From assembly GCA_905234235.1 (NCBI GenBank), contig CAJOHN010000009.1:1-55943 (forward strand): 55,943 nt of DNA, read 5' to 3'. The DNA comes from an uncultured Selenomonadaceae bacterium (GTDB lineage: Bacteria > Bacillota > Negativicutes > Selenomonadales > Selenomonadaceae). The position numbers and the translations under genes are program-made. How positions within the stretch are numbered: position 1 is the stretch's first letter; the number at the start of each line of letters is the position of its first letter. The notes below the pieces were generated by a model. The model saw only the letters and a program-made list of their open reading frames with translations. It did no database searches and was not told where the DNA came from. Positions 8,483 through 17,310 of the stretch are shown piece by piece.

Positions 8483-10282
8483 GTGGACAATAGGATAAGA
8501 AATTTTTCAATCATAGCGCACATAGATCACGGTAAATCGACGCTCGCTGACAGATTGATTGAGATGACGGGCACGGTCGAGAAACGCGAGATGAATGAGC
8601 AATTCCTCGACAACATGGAACTTGAACGCGAACGCGGCATTACGATTAAGGCGCAGACTGTCAGATTAAAGTACACGGCTCGCGACGGCAAAACTTATCA
8701 GCTGAATTTAATCGATACGCCCGGTCACGTCGATTTTACCTATGAAGTTTCAAGAAGTTTGGCAGCTTGCGAAGGGGCTTTGCTGGTCGTGGACGCGACT
8801 CAAGGCGTCGAGGCGCAGACGCTTTCCAATGTTTACCTCGCGCTTGAACACGACTTGGAAATTATTCCCGTCATTAACAAGATTGATTTGCCGAGTGCTG
8901 ACGTTGAGAGAGTCCGCGCAGAAATTGAGGAGGCAATCGGGCTTGACGCGAGCGACGCCGTTAAATGTTCCGCGAAAACCGGCGAAGGCGTCGAGGAAAT
9001 TTTAGAGGCGATAGTTAAGAAAATTCCGCCGCCCGAAGGTGACGATTCAAAGCCGTTGCAAGCGTTGATTTTCGATTCTTATTTTGATTCTTATAAGGGC
9101 GCAGTGGCTCACGTGCGGATTTTCGACGGCAAAGTTGGTAAGGGCGATAAGCTGAAACTTTTGGCGACGGGCAAGGAATTTGACGCGACGGAGCTTGGGA
9201 TTTTCGCGCCGAATATGACTGAACTAAACGAACTCTGCGCGGGCGAAGTCGGTTACATTTGCGGCAGTTTAAAGGACGTGCGCGACGTTCGGGTTGGCGA
9301 TACGATTACGACGTTAAAAAATCCTGCGGAGGCGTTGGCGGGCTATCGTGCGCCGGTTCCGATGGTTTTCTGCGGACTTTATCCGACTGACAGCGTCGAC
9401 TACGACAACTTAAAAGACGCGCTTGAAAAACTTCAGCTGAACGACGCCGCGCTTGTTTACGAGCCTGAAACTTCTGCCGCGTTGGGATTTGGATTTCGTT
9501 GCGGATTTTTAGGTTTGTTGCATATGGATGTTATTCAAGAGCGTTTGGAGCGCGAATACAAATTAAAAATCGTCACGACTGCGCCGAGCGTTGTTTATAA
9601 AGTTCACAAGACTAACGGCGAAGTTTTCACGATTGATAATCCCGCCGCGTTGCCGCCCGTCACTGAAATTAAATTTATCGAGGAGCCGATGGTTAAGGCA
9701 ACGGTGATTGTTCCGAGCGATTATATCGGCGCGGTTATGGAACTTTGCAGGGATAAGCGCGGCACTTACAAAAGCATGGATTATATCGATAAAACTCGCG
9801 TGATGATTGTTTACGAAATGCCGCTCAACGAAATTATCTACGACTTCTTCGACAAGCTTAAATCGATGACGCGCGGTTATGCCAGCCTCGATTATGAACT
9901 CAGCGAATACAAGGAGAGCGACCTCGCGAAGTTGGATATTCTTTTGAACGGCGACTTGATTGACGCGCTCAGCTCGATTGTGCATAGGAGTCGCGCCGCT
10001 AAAATCGGCAGAATCCTCGCGCTTAAGCTCAAGAGAATTATTCCTGAACAACTTTTTGATATTCCCGTTCAAGCGGCAATCGGCGGCAGGATTATTGCTC
10101 GCGAAACCGTTAAGGCGCGTCGTAAGGACGTTTTGGCTAAATGTTATGGCGGCGACGTTTCGCGCAAAAGAAAACTTTTGGAGAAGCAGAAAGCCGGTAA
10201 GAAGCGCATGAAAGCCGTCGGCAGTGTCGAACTCCCGCAAGAAGCTTTTATGGCTGTCTTGACCGTCGGCGACGAAGAATAG
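8483..10282 (+). CDS. lepA: Elongation factor 4, ribosome back-translocating GTPase
   Basis: 599 residues, the normal LepA length. G1 is HIDHGKST near the N-terminus, G3 is DTPGHVDF and G4 is NKID, followed by EF-G-like domains and the LepA-specific C-terminal domain (basic, [15 protein letters not shown]). It acts on stalled or mistranslocated ribosomes. The GTG at 8483 is preferred because GGGAGA precedes it and the protein then begins at the conserved [15 protein letters not shown]; an in-frame ATG at 8435 lies within the promoter. It is followed closely by the ybaK-type gene. Confidence 0.96.
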   Translation: MDNRIRNFSIIAHIDHGKSTLADRLIEMTGTVEKREMNEQFLDNMELERERGITIKAQTVRLKYTARDGKTYQLNLIDTPGHVDFTYEVSRSLAACEGALLVVDATQGVEAQTLSNVYLALEHDLEIIPVINKIDLPSADVERVRAEIEEAIGLDASDAVKCSAKTGEGVEEILEAIVKKIPPPEGDDSKPLQALIFDSYFDSYKGAVAHVRIFDGKVGKGDKLKLLATGKEFDATELGIFAPNMTELNELCAGEVGYICGSLKDVRDVRVGDTITTLKNPAEALAGYRAPVPMVFCGLYPTDSVDYDNLKDALEKLQLNDAALVYEPETSAALGFGFRCGFLGLLHMDVIQERLEREYKLKIVTTAPSVVYKVHKTNGEVFTIDNPAALPPVTEIKFIEEPMVKATVIVPSDYIGAVMELCRDKRGTYKSMDYIDKTRVMIVYEMPLNEIIYDFFDKLKSMTRGYASLDYELSEYKESDLAKLDILLNGDLIDALSSIVHRSRAAKIGRILALKLKRIIPEQLFDIPVQAAIGGRIIARETVKARRKDVLAKCYGGDVSRKRKLLEKQKAGKKRMKAVGSVELPQEAFMAVLTVGDEE

Positions 10283-10295
10283 GAGGAAAAAAATT

Positions 10296-10763
10296 TTGGC
10301 TATCGAAAAGGTTAGGGAATATTTTGCGGCATTAGGCGAACCCGAACGCGTGATTGAATTTGAACAGTCGACTTTTACCAGCGAACTCGCCGCGCAGGCT
10401 TTGAATTGTGAAGTCGGGCGCATCGCCAAAACAATTTCGGTTTTTGTTGATAAAAAGCCCGTACTGATTCTGATGTCGGGCGACATGAAAATTGACAACA
10501 AAAAATTTAAAGCGCAATTCAACTGCCGCCCGCACATGATACCCGTTGACGAAGTGGAAAATTTAATTGGTCACGCGGTCGGCGGAGTATGTCCGTTTGC
10601 TGTCAATGACGGCGTGCCGATTTACCTTGACGCCTCGCTGAAACGTTTCGACGTGATTTATCCTGCCGCCGGTAACGATAAAAGTTGCGCCCGCTTTGAA
10701 CTTGCCGAGCTTGAACGCTACATTAAGAGCGCGGGTTGGGTTGACGTTGCAAAGGCTAAATAA
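10296..10763 (+). CDS. YbaK/EbsC-family aminoacyl-tRNA deacylase
   Basis: 155 residues spanning the YbaK/ProX editing fold. These proteins hydrolyse mischarged aminoacyl-tRNAs, such as Cys- or Ala-tRNA-Pro, in trans. Visible family features are the early Glu/Thr region (IEFEQSTFTSELAAQAL), the invariant-Lys region (GRIAKTISVF) and the GHAVGGVCPF loop. TTG at 10296 follows AGGAGG. It is 13 nt after lepA and probably co-transcribed, so both translation-quality genes travel together. Confidence 0.88.
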   Translation: MAIEKVREYFAALGEPERVIEFEQSTFTSELAAQALNCEVGRIAKTISVFVDKKPVLILMSGDMKIDNKKFKAQFNCRPHMIPVDEVENLIGHAVGGVCPFAVNDGVPIYLDASLKRFDVIYPAAGNDKSCARFELAELERYIKSAGWVDVAKAK

Positions 10764-10775
10764 ATTCGTTATAAT
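10747..10775 (+). promoter_or_regulatory. Promoter of the secreted protein gene
   Basis: TTGCAA (10747-10752), a 17-nt spacer and TATAAT (10770-10775) sit over the end of the ybaK gene, just upstream of the next start. Confidence 0.65.
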
Positions 10776-10796
10776 CTTCGCGAAAGGATGAACGCC

Positions 10797-11423
10797 ATGA
10801 GGGTTAAGAATTTTTTTGCGGGGATTTTATCGGCGGCGATAATTTTATCGGCGAGCCCGGCTTTTGCAGACGAAGATAACGGCGACATTATAACCGAAGT
10901 TCCGTTGGAAATTTATAGGTGGGTGCAGTCGACGCCGCGAGCAAATTACTGGTTCAACTATCAGCAGATGGGCTACAAGATTCGCGAGGACGGCACGTTG
11001 GATTTGAATACGTTGATGGTGCCGACGGTTTGCATTTACGATAACATTCAGATTGAGGATGTGATTCAGAAGCGGCGTTGGAAAAAACTTTCGCTCAAGG
11101 GCTATGACAGGCTTGCCGGTCGCGCAGATTATTTGAAGTTCGATTTGGCTAATATGACGGTACAAGTTGTGGAGCGCGTGGATTTGGATGACACTTGGGC
11201 ACCGCTTGACAAAGATACTTCGGGCGAGCCGATTGATTTAAAAACTTTGCCGAGCACGGATTTACGGTACAATTTTTATCGGAAAATATTGGAATGGGCG
11301 CGGGACAATAACGAGTGGATAATCGGGCGTTCGCGTGGGCGTTTAAGTGATGAAGACGGCGACTTGACGTTGGACGAGGTGCCGATTAATAAAATTTTCA
11401 TTCCGATTGAGGCGGAGGATTAA
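10797..11423 (+). CDS. Secreted protein of unknown function
   Basis: 208 residues, family not recognised. A cleavable signal peptide is clear: basic MRVKNFF, hydrophobic core, cleavage near SPAFADEDNG. The mature part is acidic with many Trp/Tyr/Arg and no obvious catalytic motif. A pair of DEDGDLTLDE-like acidic stretches near the end could bind metal, but this is speculative. It resembles small exported proteins of anaerobes that describe residue-level surface features. ATG 10797 is preferred over 10788, which sits too close to the AAAGG ribosome site. It has its own promoter and precedes tRNA-Ser. Confidence 0.65.
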   Translation: MRVKNFFAGILSAAIILSASPAFADEDNGDIITEVPLEIYRWVQSTPRANYWFNYQQMGYKIREDGTLDLNTLMVPTVCIYDNIQIEDVIQKRRWKKLSLKGYDRLAGRADYLKFDLANMTVQVVERVDLDDTWAPLDKDTSGEPIDLKTLPSTDLRYNFYRKILEWARDNNEWIIGRSRGRLSDEDGDLTLDEVPINKIFIPIEAED

Positions 11424-11471
11424 AAACTTCTTGACAGTTGAAAATTAGAATGGTAAACTGCGCGAGGTTGC

Positions 11472-11563
11472 GGAGAGTTGTCCGAGCGGCTTAAGGAGCA
11501 CGACTGGAAATCGTGTGTTGCGTTGATAGCGCACCGAGGGTTCAAATCCCTCACTCTCCGCCA
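11472..11563 (+). tRNA. tRNA-Ser (GGA anticodon)
   Basis: A 92-nt class II tRNA. The acceptor stem GGAGAGT pairs with ACTCTCC, the discriminator is G and CCA is encoded. The anticodon stem CACGA/TCGTG encloses loop CTGGAAA with anticodon GGA at 11506-11508, which reads UCC and UCU. A long variable arm typical of tRNA-Ser and the TTCAAAT T-loop are present. tRNA-Ser upstream of dnaX is a known Firmicutes arrangement. Confidence 0.97.
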
Positions 11564-11576
11564 TAAATCTTAAAAC

Positions 11577-11723
11577 TTTCAGTCGCGAACGCAGGGACTG
11601 CTTTTCGCCGAACACTAACTGTACTGACAAGCTCGCCAGGGCATACGCAGCAACGAGCGGTTATTGTAGCGCAGCTTCGGATTGAGGATCAGTTCTTGCG
11701 TTGACGGCTGAAATTTTTTTTTT
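11577..11723 (+). ncRNA. Structured small RNA with terminator, unidentified (SRP RNA by position only)
   Basis: The 178-nt gap between tRNA-Ser and dnaX is not empty. A 24-nt arm at 11577-11600 (TTTCAGTCGCG...) pairs with 11690-11713 (...GACGGCTGAAA) with two mismatches and some G-U pairs, followed by a run of ten T. Nested inside are CCGAA/TTCGG (11608-11612 with 11676-11680) and GCTCG/CGAGC (11631-11635 with 11654-11658). The whole forms one long hairpin of about 137 nt that ends as a terminator. Small cytoplasmic (SRP) RNA occupies this position in other Firmicutes, and the apical loop has CCAGG and GCAGCAA. However, the canonical GGAA tetraloop is not visible, so the identity is open. Alternatively it is only an elaborate terminator of the tRNA. 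Confidence 0.5.
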
Positions 11724-11741
11724 GCACGGGAGGAAAAATTT

Positions 11742-13187
11742 ATGGCATACGAGGCACTCTACACACGCGGACGCCCAAAAGCATTATCGCAACTCGTCGG
11801 GCAAGAACATATCTCAAACGCCTTGACACAAGCAATTTCAAACGGCAGATTATCGCACGCTTATTTATTAGTCGGCACACGCGGCACCGGCAAAACTTCA
11901 ACTGCGCGGCTCCTCGCTAAGGCTATGAATTGCGACAAAATCCACGAGGCTCAACTTGCAGGTCGCCCGCTTGATAAAAAAGAAATCCCTTGCAATAAAT
12001 GCGACTCCTGCCAAAATTTTAATTCGTCGCCCGATAATGTGGAGTTCGACGCCGCCTCCAATCGTTCGGTCGAGGATGTCAAAAGATTATTATCGACGGC
12101 TTATCTCGCGCCGCTACATGCCCGCGTTAAAACGTTCATAATCGACGAAGTACACATGTTATCGTTCGAGGCAGTCAATTCGATTTTAAAATTAATCGAG
12201 GAGCCGCCGCCGAATGTAGTATTTTTTTTGGCGACGACAGAATTAAACAAAGTGCCGATGACGATCCGTTCGCGTTGCCAAGTGCTGAACTTCCGACTGA
12301 TACCGCAGGAGACAATCGCTAAGTATCTTTCGAGATTGGCGGGGCGTTTGAACGTGGTTTTGCAAGAAGACGCGGCTAAAAAAATCGCACGGCTGGCAGA
12401 GGGCTCCATGCGCGACGCGCTCACTTACCTCGACCAATGTTACGCCATGTCGGATAAGGAAATCACGCTAAGCGATGTCAACAAAACGCTCGGACTCATC
12501 TCCGACGAAAATTTGGACGATATAATTTCCGCTATCAAAGCTAAGGACAGGGCGGCAGTCGGCAGGGCGATAACGCGGGCTTTCAGTTCGGGCTTGGCGG
12601 CTAATGTCATTGCCGAATCGCTTATAACGCGGCTCCGCGACATTGAATTTGAAATGCTCGACGCGCCCAATAAAAATTTTGCCGAATTCGACCAAATGAT
12701 TGATGCGCTTCGTAAGGCAACCGGCGAAATGTACGGCTCCGGCATTCCAGATATTATCTTGGAAATGACGCTGATGAAACTCGCCGCGCCCGTCCAAAAT
12801 TTTATAATCCCCGCGCAGGTTTCGGTGCCGAGTGAAAATCTTGACGCGGGGCAAAAAATTTTTTATGATACGTTAAACGCTTTAAGTTCGGAAGATAATA
12901 ATTCGATGATGTCCTTGCTCAAAAAAACGACGGTTATGGGCTTCACGGGCGACGAATTAACTTTGGGATTTAAATCGGCGGCGGTTGCTAATCTTTTCAA
13001 GAAAGAAATTCCAAAATTTGAACGGGCAGCCGCGCAGGTTGCAGACAAGGCGATAAAAGTTTCAATCATCGTTGATAAAAACTTACACCCGCCCGAACTG
13101 GATAGCATACCCGAACCCGCCCGCACCAACCTTATCAATGCAATGAACGTTTTCGACGCTTCCGACTTCACAAAAGTTAAAGATTGA
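11742..13187 (+). CDS. dnaX: DNA polymerase III clamp-loader subunit (tau/gamma)
   Basis: 481-residue AAA+ ATPase of the sliding-clamp loader. Walker A is GTRGTGKT at about 45-52, the four-Cys zinc site is Cys64, Cys84, Cys87 and Cys90, Walker B is IIDEVHML, and sensor 1 is in FFLATTELNK. The C-terminal part (about 370-481) is short compared with the E. coli tau tail, as usual in Firmicutes. I saw no obvious slippery site for a gamma product. ATG follows GGGAGG. It heads dnaX-ybaB-recR. Confidence 0.96.
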   Translation: MAYEALYTRGRPKALSQLVGQEHISNALTQAISNGRLSHAYLLVGTRGTGKTSTARLLAKAMNCDKIHEAQLAGRPLDKKEIPCNKCDSCQNFNSSPDNVEFDAASNRSVEDVKRLLSTAYLAPLHARVKTFIIDEVHMLSFEAVNSILKLIEEPPPNVVFFLATTELNKVPMTIRSRCQVLNFRLIPQETIAKYLSRLAGRLNVVLQEDAAKKIARLAEGSMRDALTYLDQCYAMSDKEITLSDVNKTLGLISDENLDDIISAIKAKDRAAVGRAITRAFSSGLAANVIAESLITRLRDIEFEMLDAPNKNFAEFDQMIDALRKATGEMYGSGIPDIILEMTLMKLAAPVQNFIIPAQVSVPSENLDAGQKIFYDTLNALSSEDNNSMMSLLKKTTVMGFTGDELTLGFKSAAVANLFKKEIPKFERAAAQVADKAIKVSIIVDKNLHPPELDSIPEPARTNLINAMNVFDASDFTKVKD

Positions 13188-13200
13188 GGAGAGATTATTA

Positions 13201-13581
13201 ATGGCACAACAGGGATTCGATTTGAACGCGATATTGAAACAGGCGCAGGCATTACAACGCAGTTTCGAGGAGAATAAGGCGCGGCTTAAACAGGAGACGG
13301 CAACGGCACAAGTCGGCGGCGGCGTAGTAAGTGCGACAGTCGACGGCGAGAAAGTCGTTAAGGCTATAAAAATTTCGCCCGACCTCTTAAAAGACGTTGA
13401 AGTCAGCGTGATTGAAGATTTGGTTGTCAGCGCGGTTAATGCGGCGAACGCGGAGATTGAGAAAAAAATTAACGCTAACATGGCGGCATTCGCGGGTAAT
13501 GCACTCGGCGGAATCGGCGGCGGCAATCTCGGTAATATGGGCGACCTTATCGGGAAATTTTTAGGTGGCGGCAAAGTTTAA
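13201..13581 (+). CDS. YbaB/EbfC-family nucleoid-associated protein
   Basis: 126 residues. The family fold is a helical N-terminus (about 1-45, Gln/Lys rich, DLNAILKQAQAL) with a central beta-sheet (about 45-80, VGGGVVSATVDGEKVV) and C-terminal helix. The tail is unusually Gly-rich (GGIGGGNLGNMG). It binds DNA as a dimer with a tweezer-like shape. Its position between dnaX and recR is nearly universal. It starts 13 nt after dnaX with GAGGAGAG upstream, and recR begins one base after its stop. Confidence 0.93.
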   Translation: MAQQGFDLNAILKQAQALQRSFEENKARLKQETATAQVGGGVVSATVDGEKVVKAIKISPDLLKDVEVSVIEDLVVSAVNAANAEIEKKINANMAAFAGNALGGIGGGNLGNMGDLIGKFLGGGKV

Positions 13582-13582
13582 T

Positions 13583-14182
13583 ATGAGTTCAAAAGCGATG
13601 GCGGCTCTGGTTGAGTCGCTTACGAAATTGCCGGGCGTCGGTACGAAAACTGCCGCTCGGCTTGCTTATCATATCGCGGAGATGAAATCGGACGACGTGG
13701 AGGATTTGGCGGCGGCGATTCGTTCAGTCAAACTCGACACTCACGCCTGCGCGGTCTGCTTTAACACCATTGACGCCGATAAAAATATTTGCGACATCTG
13801 CGCCTCCGATAAACGCGACGGGAAAATTATTTGTGTTGTTAAGGACGCCAAAGATCTCGACGCGATTGAACGCGCAGGAACTTTCGAGGGCAAATATCAC
13901 GTGACGGGCGGATTAATTTCACCGTTAGCGGGCGTGTCGCAGGAAGATATTCATTTGCGCGAGCTGATAAAACGTGTTGGCGAAGATAAGATTGAGGAAA
14001 TAATAATCGCGTTCGAGCCGACGGTTGAGGGCGATGCAACGTCGCTGTTCATTTCAAGATTATTAAATCCTGCGGGCGTCAAAGTAACAAAGTTAGCGCG
14101 AGGCTTGGCGGTGGGCGCGGACTTCGCAGGAACTGACAGCTTGACGATAGCTAAGGCAATAGAAAATCGCGTGCCCGTTTAA
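13583..14182 (+). CDS. recR: Recombination mediator RecR
   Basis: 199 residues. A helix-hairpin-helix (KLPGVGTKTAARLA) is followed by a C4 zinc finger (Cys56, Cys59, Cys70, Cys73) and a TOPRIM domain (VVKDAKDLDAIE, EPTVEGDATSLF) and a Walker-like C-terminus. With RecO/RecF it loads RecA at gaps. ATG 13583 gives the canonical start SSKAMAALVESLTKLPG; a GTG at 13565 is in frame but lies inside ybaB. It ends in a strong terminator, closing the dnaX-ybaB-recR operon. Confidence 0.95.
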   Translation: MSSKAMAALVESLTKLPGVGTKTAARLAYHIAEMKSDDVEDLAAAIRSVKLDTHACAVCFNTIDADKNICDICASDKRDGKIICVVKDAKDLDAIERAGTFEGKYHVTGGLISPLAGVSQEDIHLRELIKRVGEDKIEEIIIAFEPTVEGDATSLFISRLLNPAGVKVTKLARGLAVGADFAGTDSLTIAKAIENRVPV

Positions 14183-14185
14183 AAA

Positions 14186-14217
14186 TTTTTGCTCCCGTGA
14201 CGGAGCAATTTTTTTTT
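14186..14217 (+). terminator. Terminator of dnaX-ybaB-recR
   Basis: Stem TTGCTCC/GGAGCAA (extended by A/T pairs) with loop CGTGAC is followed by nine T. Confidence 0.92.
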
Positions 14218-14244
14218 GCACGAACGGGCTTTATCTGCTATTAT
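14216..14244 (+). promoter_or_regulatory. galU operon promoter
   Basis: TTGCAC (14216-14221), a 17-nt spacer and TATTAT (14239-14244) lie directly behind the recR terminator and upstream of galU. Confidence 0.6.
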
Positions 14245-14273
14245 AAAAAAAAATTTCAAGGGAGTGATTCGCT

Positions 14274-15164
14274 ATGAAAGTTCGTAAGGCGGTAATCCCC
14301 GCCGCAGGATTGGGGACGCGCTTTTTACCCGCGACGAAGTCTCAGCCTAAAGAAATGTTGCCGATTGTCGATAAGCCGACGATTCAATACATAATCGAGG
14401 AGGCGGCGGCGGCGGGCATTGAAGATATAATTGTCGTTACGGGCAGGAATAAACGTTCGATTGAAGATCACTTTGACCGCTCGATTGAATTGGAATGGGA
14501 ACTTGAGCGCAAAGATAAAGAAGATATGTTGCAAATGGTGCGCGACATCCCCGAAATCGCCAACATTCATTTTATCCGCCAGAAACAACCGCTTGGTCTT
14601 GGGCACGCCGTATTGACTGCCAGCCATTTTATCGGCGACGAACCTTTTGCCGTCCTTTTAGGTGATGATGTTGTCGTTGCTCGCAAGCCCGTCCTCCAAC
14701 AGATGGTCGAAGTCTTTAACGAGTATAAAACTTCGATTCTCGGCGTCCAAGAAGTTCCTGCCGATGCCGTCAACAAATATGGTATCGTTGATTGCAAACA
14801 CGTCGAGGATAATGTTTTTAAGGTCAAAGATTTGGTTGAAAAGCCGTCTGTCGAAGACGCGCCAAGTAGAATTGCTATTCTTGGTCGCTACATTTTGACG
14901 CCGACAATTTTTTCTTTCCTAGAGAATCAAGAGCCCGGCGCAGGCGGCGAAATTCAATTAACCGACGGGCTGAAACGTCTCGCGAAGAGTGAGGCTATGT
15001 ACGCTTACATTTTCAAGGGGCACCGCTACGACGTTGGCACCAAGCTCGGATTCCTTCAAGCCAATATCGAATGCGCCCTCCGCGACCCTAAAATCACCGA
15101 CGACTTAAAAAATTATCTCGCTAATCTTCATGATAATATGGAGCAAATGCTTGATTATGAATGA
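14274..15164 (+). CDS. galU: UTP--glucose-1-phosphate uridylyltransferase
   Basis: Makes UDP-glucose from UTP and glucose-1-phosphate for surface polysaccharides. At 296 residues it has the family length. The nucleotidyltransferase signature AAGLGTRFLPATK is at about 9-21, followed by KEMLPIVDKPTIQYI, and the sugar-binding segments LGDDVV and GGEIQLTD. ATG 14274 follows GGGAGTG. It overlaps the next gene by 8 nt, so sugar activation is co-transcribed with an amino-acid lyase and transporter genes, which is an odd grouping. Confidence 0.95.
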   Translation: MKVRKAVIPAAGLGTRFLPATKSQPKEMLPIVDKPTIQYIIEEAAAAGIEDIIVVTGRNKRSIEDHFDRSIELEWELERKDKEDMLQMVRDIPEIANIHFIRQKQPLGLGHAVLTASHFIGDEPFAVLLGDDVVVARKPVLQQMVEVFNEYKTSILGVQEVPADAVNKYGIVDCKHVEDNVFKVKDLVEKPSVEDAPSRIAILGRYILTPTIFSFLENQEPGAGGEIQLTDGLKRLAKSEAMYAYIFKGHRYDVGTKLGFLQANIECALRDPKITDDLKNYLANLHDNMEQMLDYE

Positions 15165-16278
15165 GATTAACCTTATCCAAAATAAAAATCGCGGCGAGTT
15201 TGTCGATACCTCTGACTTTTCCAACGCCGCAACAGAAAAAATTCGCAAGTTCCACGCGTCCCTTCCGAACTATCACAAGACTCCGCTTATCGAACTAAAT
15301 AATCTTAAAAATGTCAAAGCCGTCTGCGTTAAAGATGAATCTCATCGCTTCGGACTGAAAGCTTTTAAAGCACTCGGCGGCGTTTGGGCTGTTTATCATA
15401 TCTTATCTCGCAAACTCGGCTTGATTAATCCTACTGTCCAAGAAATTCGCGATAACATCCGTGAAAAGCTGACGTTCGTCACGACCACCGACGGCAATCA
15501 CGGCAAGGGCGTCGCTTGGGCGGCTAATCTTTTCGGTTGCAATTCTATCGTCTTTATGCCTAAAAATACCGTCGCGGCGCGCGTGCAGGCTATTGAAAAT
15601 ATCGGCAATGCTAAAGTCGAAGTAACCGATATGAATTACGACGACTGCGTTAAATTTTCGGCGCAACTCGCTGGGGACAATAATTTTTTTCTCGTTCAAG
15701 ATACTGCTTGGGCGGGCTACGAAGAAATTCCCGCGCAGATTATGCTTGGCTATTCGACGTTGGCTTACGAGGCGATTAATCAAATGAATATCGCGCCGAC
15801 GCATATTTTTTTACAAGCGGGCGTTGGTTCAATGGCTGCCGCTGTCGCCGCCGTCTTCGCCGAGAATTTTAAACCTTGTCCGCGAATCACAATCGTTGAG
15901 CCGACAGAGGTTGCTTGCTTTTATGAAACGATGCGCGTCGGGGACGGCAATATTTACTCCGCGACGGGCAACGGGCAAACTATGATGGCGGGTTTGAATT
16001 GCGCAACTCCTTGCACGCTCGCTTGGAAAATTTTGCGATACTTTGCCGCCGACTCTGCAACCATTTCCGATAACGTCGCCGCGCAGGCTATGAAAATTCT
16101 TGCCGAACATAAAATTACTTCCGGAGAATCGGGTTGCGCAGGTTTTGCTCTTGCTAATGCCGCGCTTAACTCTCCGGAATTGCGCCGCGCCCTTGAACTT
16201 GATAAGGATTCAATTATTTTTGTTATAAATACCGAAGGCGATACTGACCCCGATAACTACAAAAAAATTTTACAATAA
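15157..16278 (+). CDS. Diaminopropionate ammonia-lyase (YgeX/DpaL type)
   Basis: A fold type II PLP enzyme of 373 residues that converts 2,3-diaminopropionate to pyruvate and two ammonia. The PLP lysine lies in RFGLKAFKALGG, and TTDGNHGKGVAWAA and QAGVGSMAAAV are the family's phosphate- and cofactor-binding loops. LNCATPCTLAW and GESGCAGF are strongly DpaL-like and separate it from serine/threonine dehydratases. ATG 15157 overlaps the end of galU; GGAG lies 13 nt upstream. The following TAXI protein and GltS suggest a catabolic amino-acid block. Confidence 0.88.
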   Translation: MNEINLIQNKNRGEFVDTSDFSNAATEKIRKFHASLPNYHKTPLIELNNLKNVKAVCVKDESHRFGLKAFKALGGVWAVYHILSRKLGLINPTVQEIRDNIREKLTFVTTTDGNHGKGVAWAANLFGCNSIVFMPKNTVAARVQAIENIGNAKVEVTDMNYDDCVKFSAQLAGDNNFFLVQDTAWAGYEEIPAQIMLGYSTLAYEAINQMNIAPTHIFLQAGVGSMAAAVAAVFAENFKPCPRITIVEPTEVACFYETMRVGDGNIYSATGNGQTMMAGLNCATPCTLAWKILRYFAADSATISDNVAAQAMKILAEHKITSGESGCAGFALANAALNSPELRRALELDKDSIIFVINTEGDTDPDNYKKILQ

Positions 16279-16293
16279 AAAGGAGGCAGTACC

Positions 16294-17298
16294 ATGAATT
16301 ACCTAAAGTTTTTACTTCTCTTGCCCGTGTTTGCACTTTTTATCGGTTGCGGCAGTGATAATTCCGCCAATCAAGCCGTAAGATTCGGGACGGGCGGCAC
16401 CGGCGGCATGTATTACGCTTACGGCTCCGAACTCGCCAAACTTATTCAAGCCGATAACGAAAAGTTTATCCTCGATGTCAAAACGACCGCAGGCTCCGCC
16501 GCTAACCTCCGACTTTTGCGCGAAAAATTTTTAGACTTGGCGATTGTTCAGAGTGATACGCTTTCCAACGCCATTAACGGACGCGGTGTCTTCGCGACTG
16601 CCGGACCGGGCGCAGGTTATGCCGCCGTCGCTGGGCTTTACACTGAAGCTTGCCAAGTTGTCGTCGCCAAAGACTCCGGCATTAACGAAATCGGCGACCT
16701 CGTCGGTAGAAAAGTTTCCGTCGGCGAACGTGAGTCGGGCGTCCTTCAAAACGCTGAACAAATCCTCATGACGCACGGCTTAACTTTCGAGATGATTGAG
16801 CCGAATTATTTATCGTTCGCAGAATCTGCCGCCGCTCTTGAAAGTGGAACTATCGACGCATTTTTTGTTACAGCCGGTGCGCCGACTGCCGCTATCGCCG
16901 ATTTAGCCGCTAAAAAAGATATTAAAATCCTCTCAATCGCGCCCGACATTCAAAATAACATGATGAAACTTTATAAAGGTTACACTCGTTGCACTATTCC
17001 CGCCAATACTTACGCCAATCAGCCCGAAGATATTCAAACCGTCGGCGTTAAAGCTGTCCTCGTTGCCAATGTCGACCTTAACGATGACAAAGTTGCTTTT
17101 ATTACCGAGTTCGTCCTTAACAACGCCAAAAATCTCCCGCATAATTCCACAAACGAATCCTTAAATGTTGATTATGCCGTCCAAGATATTCCCTCAAGTT
17201 TCCACGCGGGCGCGGCGAAATTTTACGACTCTAAAGGCGTCAAGGTTAATATTTACAGCGGCAAATCGGGCGAGTCTGTTAAAGCCGGGCAAGATTAA
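16294..17298 (+). CDS. TAXI-family TRAP solute-binding lipoprotein, orphan
   Basis: 334 residues. Lipobox FIGC with Cys19 predicts a lipid-anchored periplasmic protein. The TAXI signature is clear: RFGTGGTGGMYYAYGSELAKL, a TTAGSAANLRLL segment, and VSVGERESGVL. TAXI proteins bind small anions, and glutamate or 2-oxoglutarate have been reported for some. No TRAP membrane subunit (DctQM) is in the window; instead the next gene, 12 nt on, is GltS. It starts behind AAAGGAGG. Either it serves a distant TRAP permease or it works with GltS. Confidence 0.88.
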   Translation: MNYLKFLLLLPVFALFIGCGSDNSANQAVRFGTGGTGGMYYAYGSELAKLIQADNEKFILDVKTTAGSAANLRLLREKFLDLAIVQSDTLSNAINGRGVFATAGPGAGYAAVAGLYTEACQVVVAKDSGINEIGDLVGRKVSVGERESGVLQNAEQILMTHGLTFEMIEPNYLSFAESAAALESGTIDAFFVTAGAPTAAIADLAAKKDIKILSIAPDIQNNMMKLYKGYTRCTIPANTYANQPEDIQTVGVKAVLVANVDLNDDKVAFITEFVLNNAKNLPHNSTNESLNVDYAVQDIPSSFHAGAAKFYDSKGVKVNIYSGKSGESVKAGQD

Positions 17299-17310
17299 GG
17301 AGGTGAGGTC

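Noticed and set aside
11445-11630. Open reading frame of 61 codons antisense to tRNA-Ser
   Set aside because: It lies across the tRNA and is the well-known spurious product of antisense tRNA-Ser; no ribosome site.
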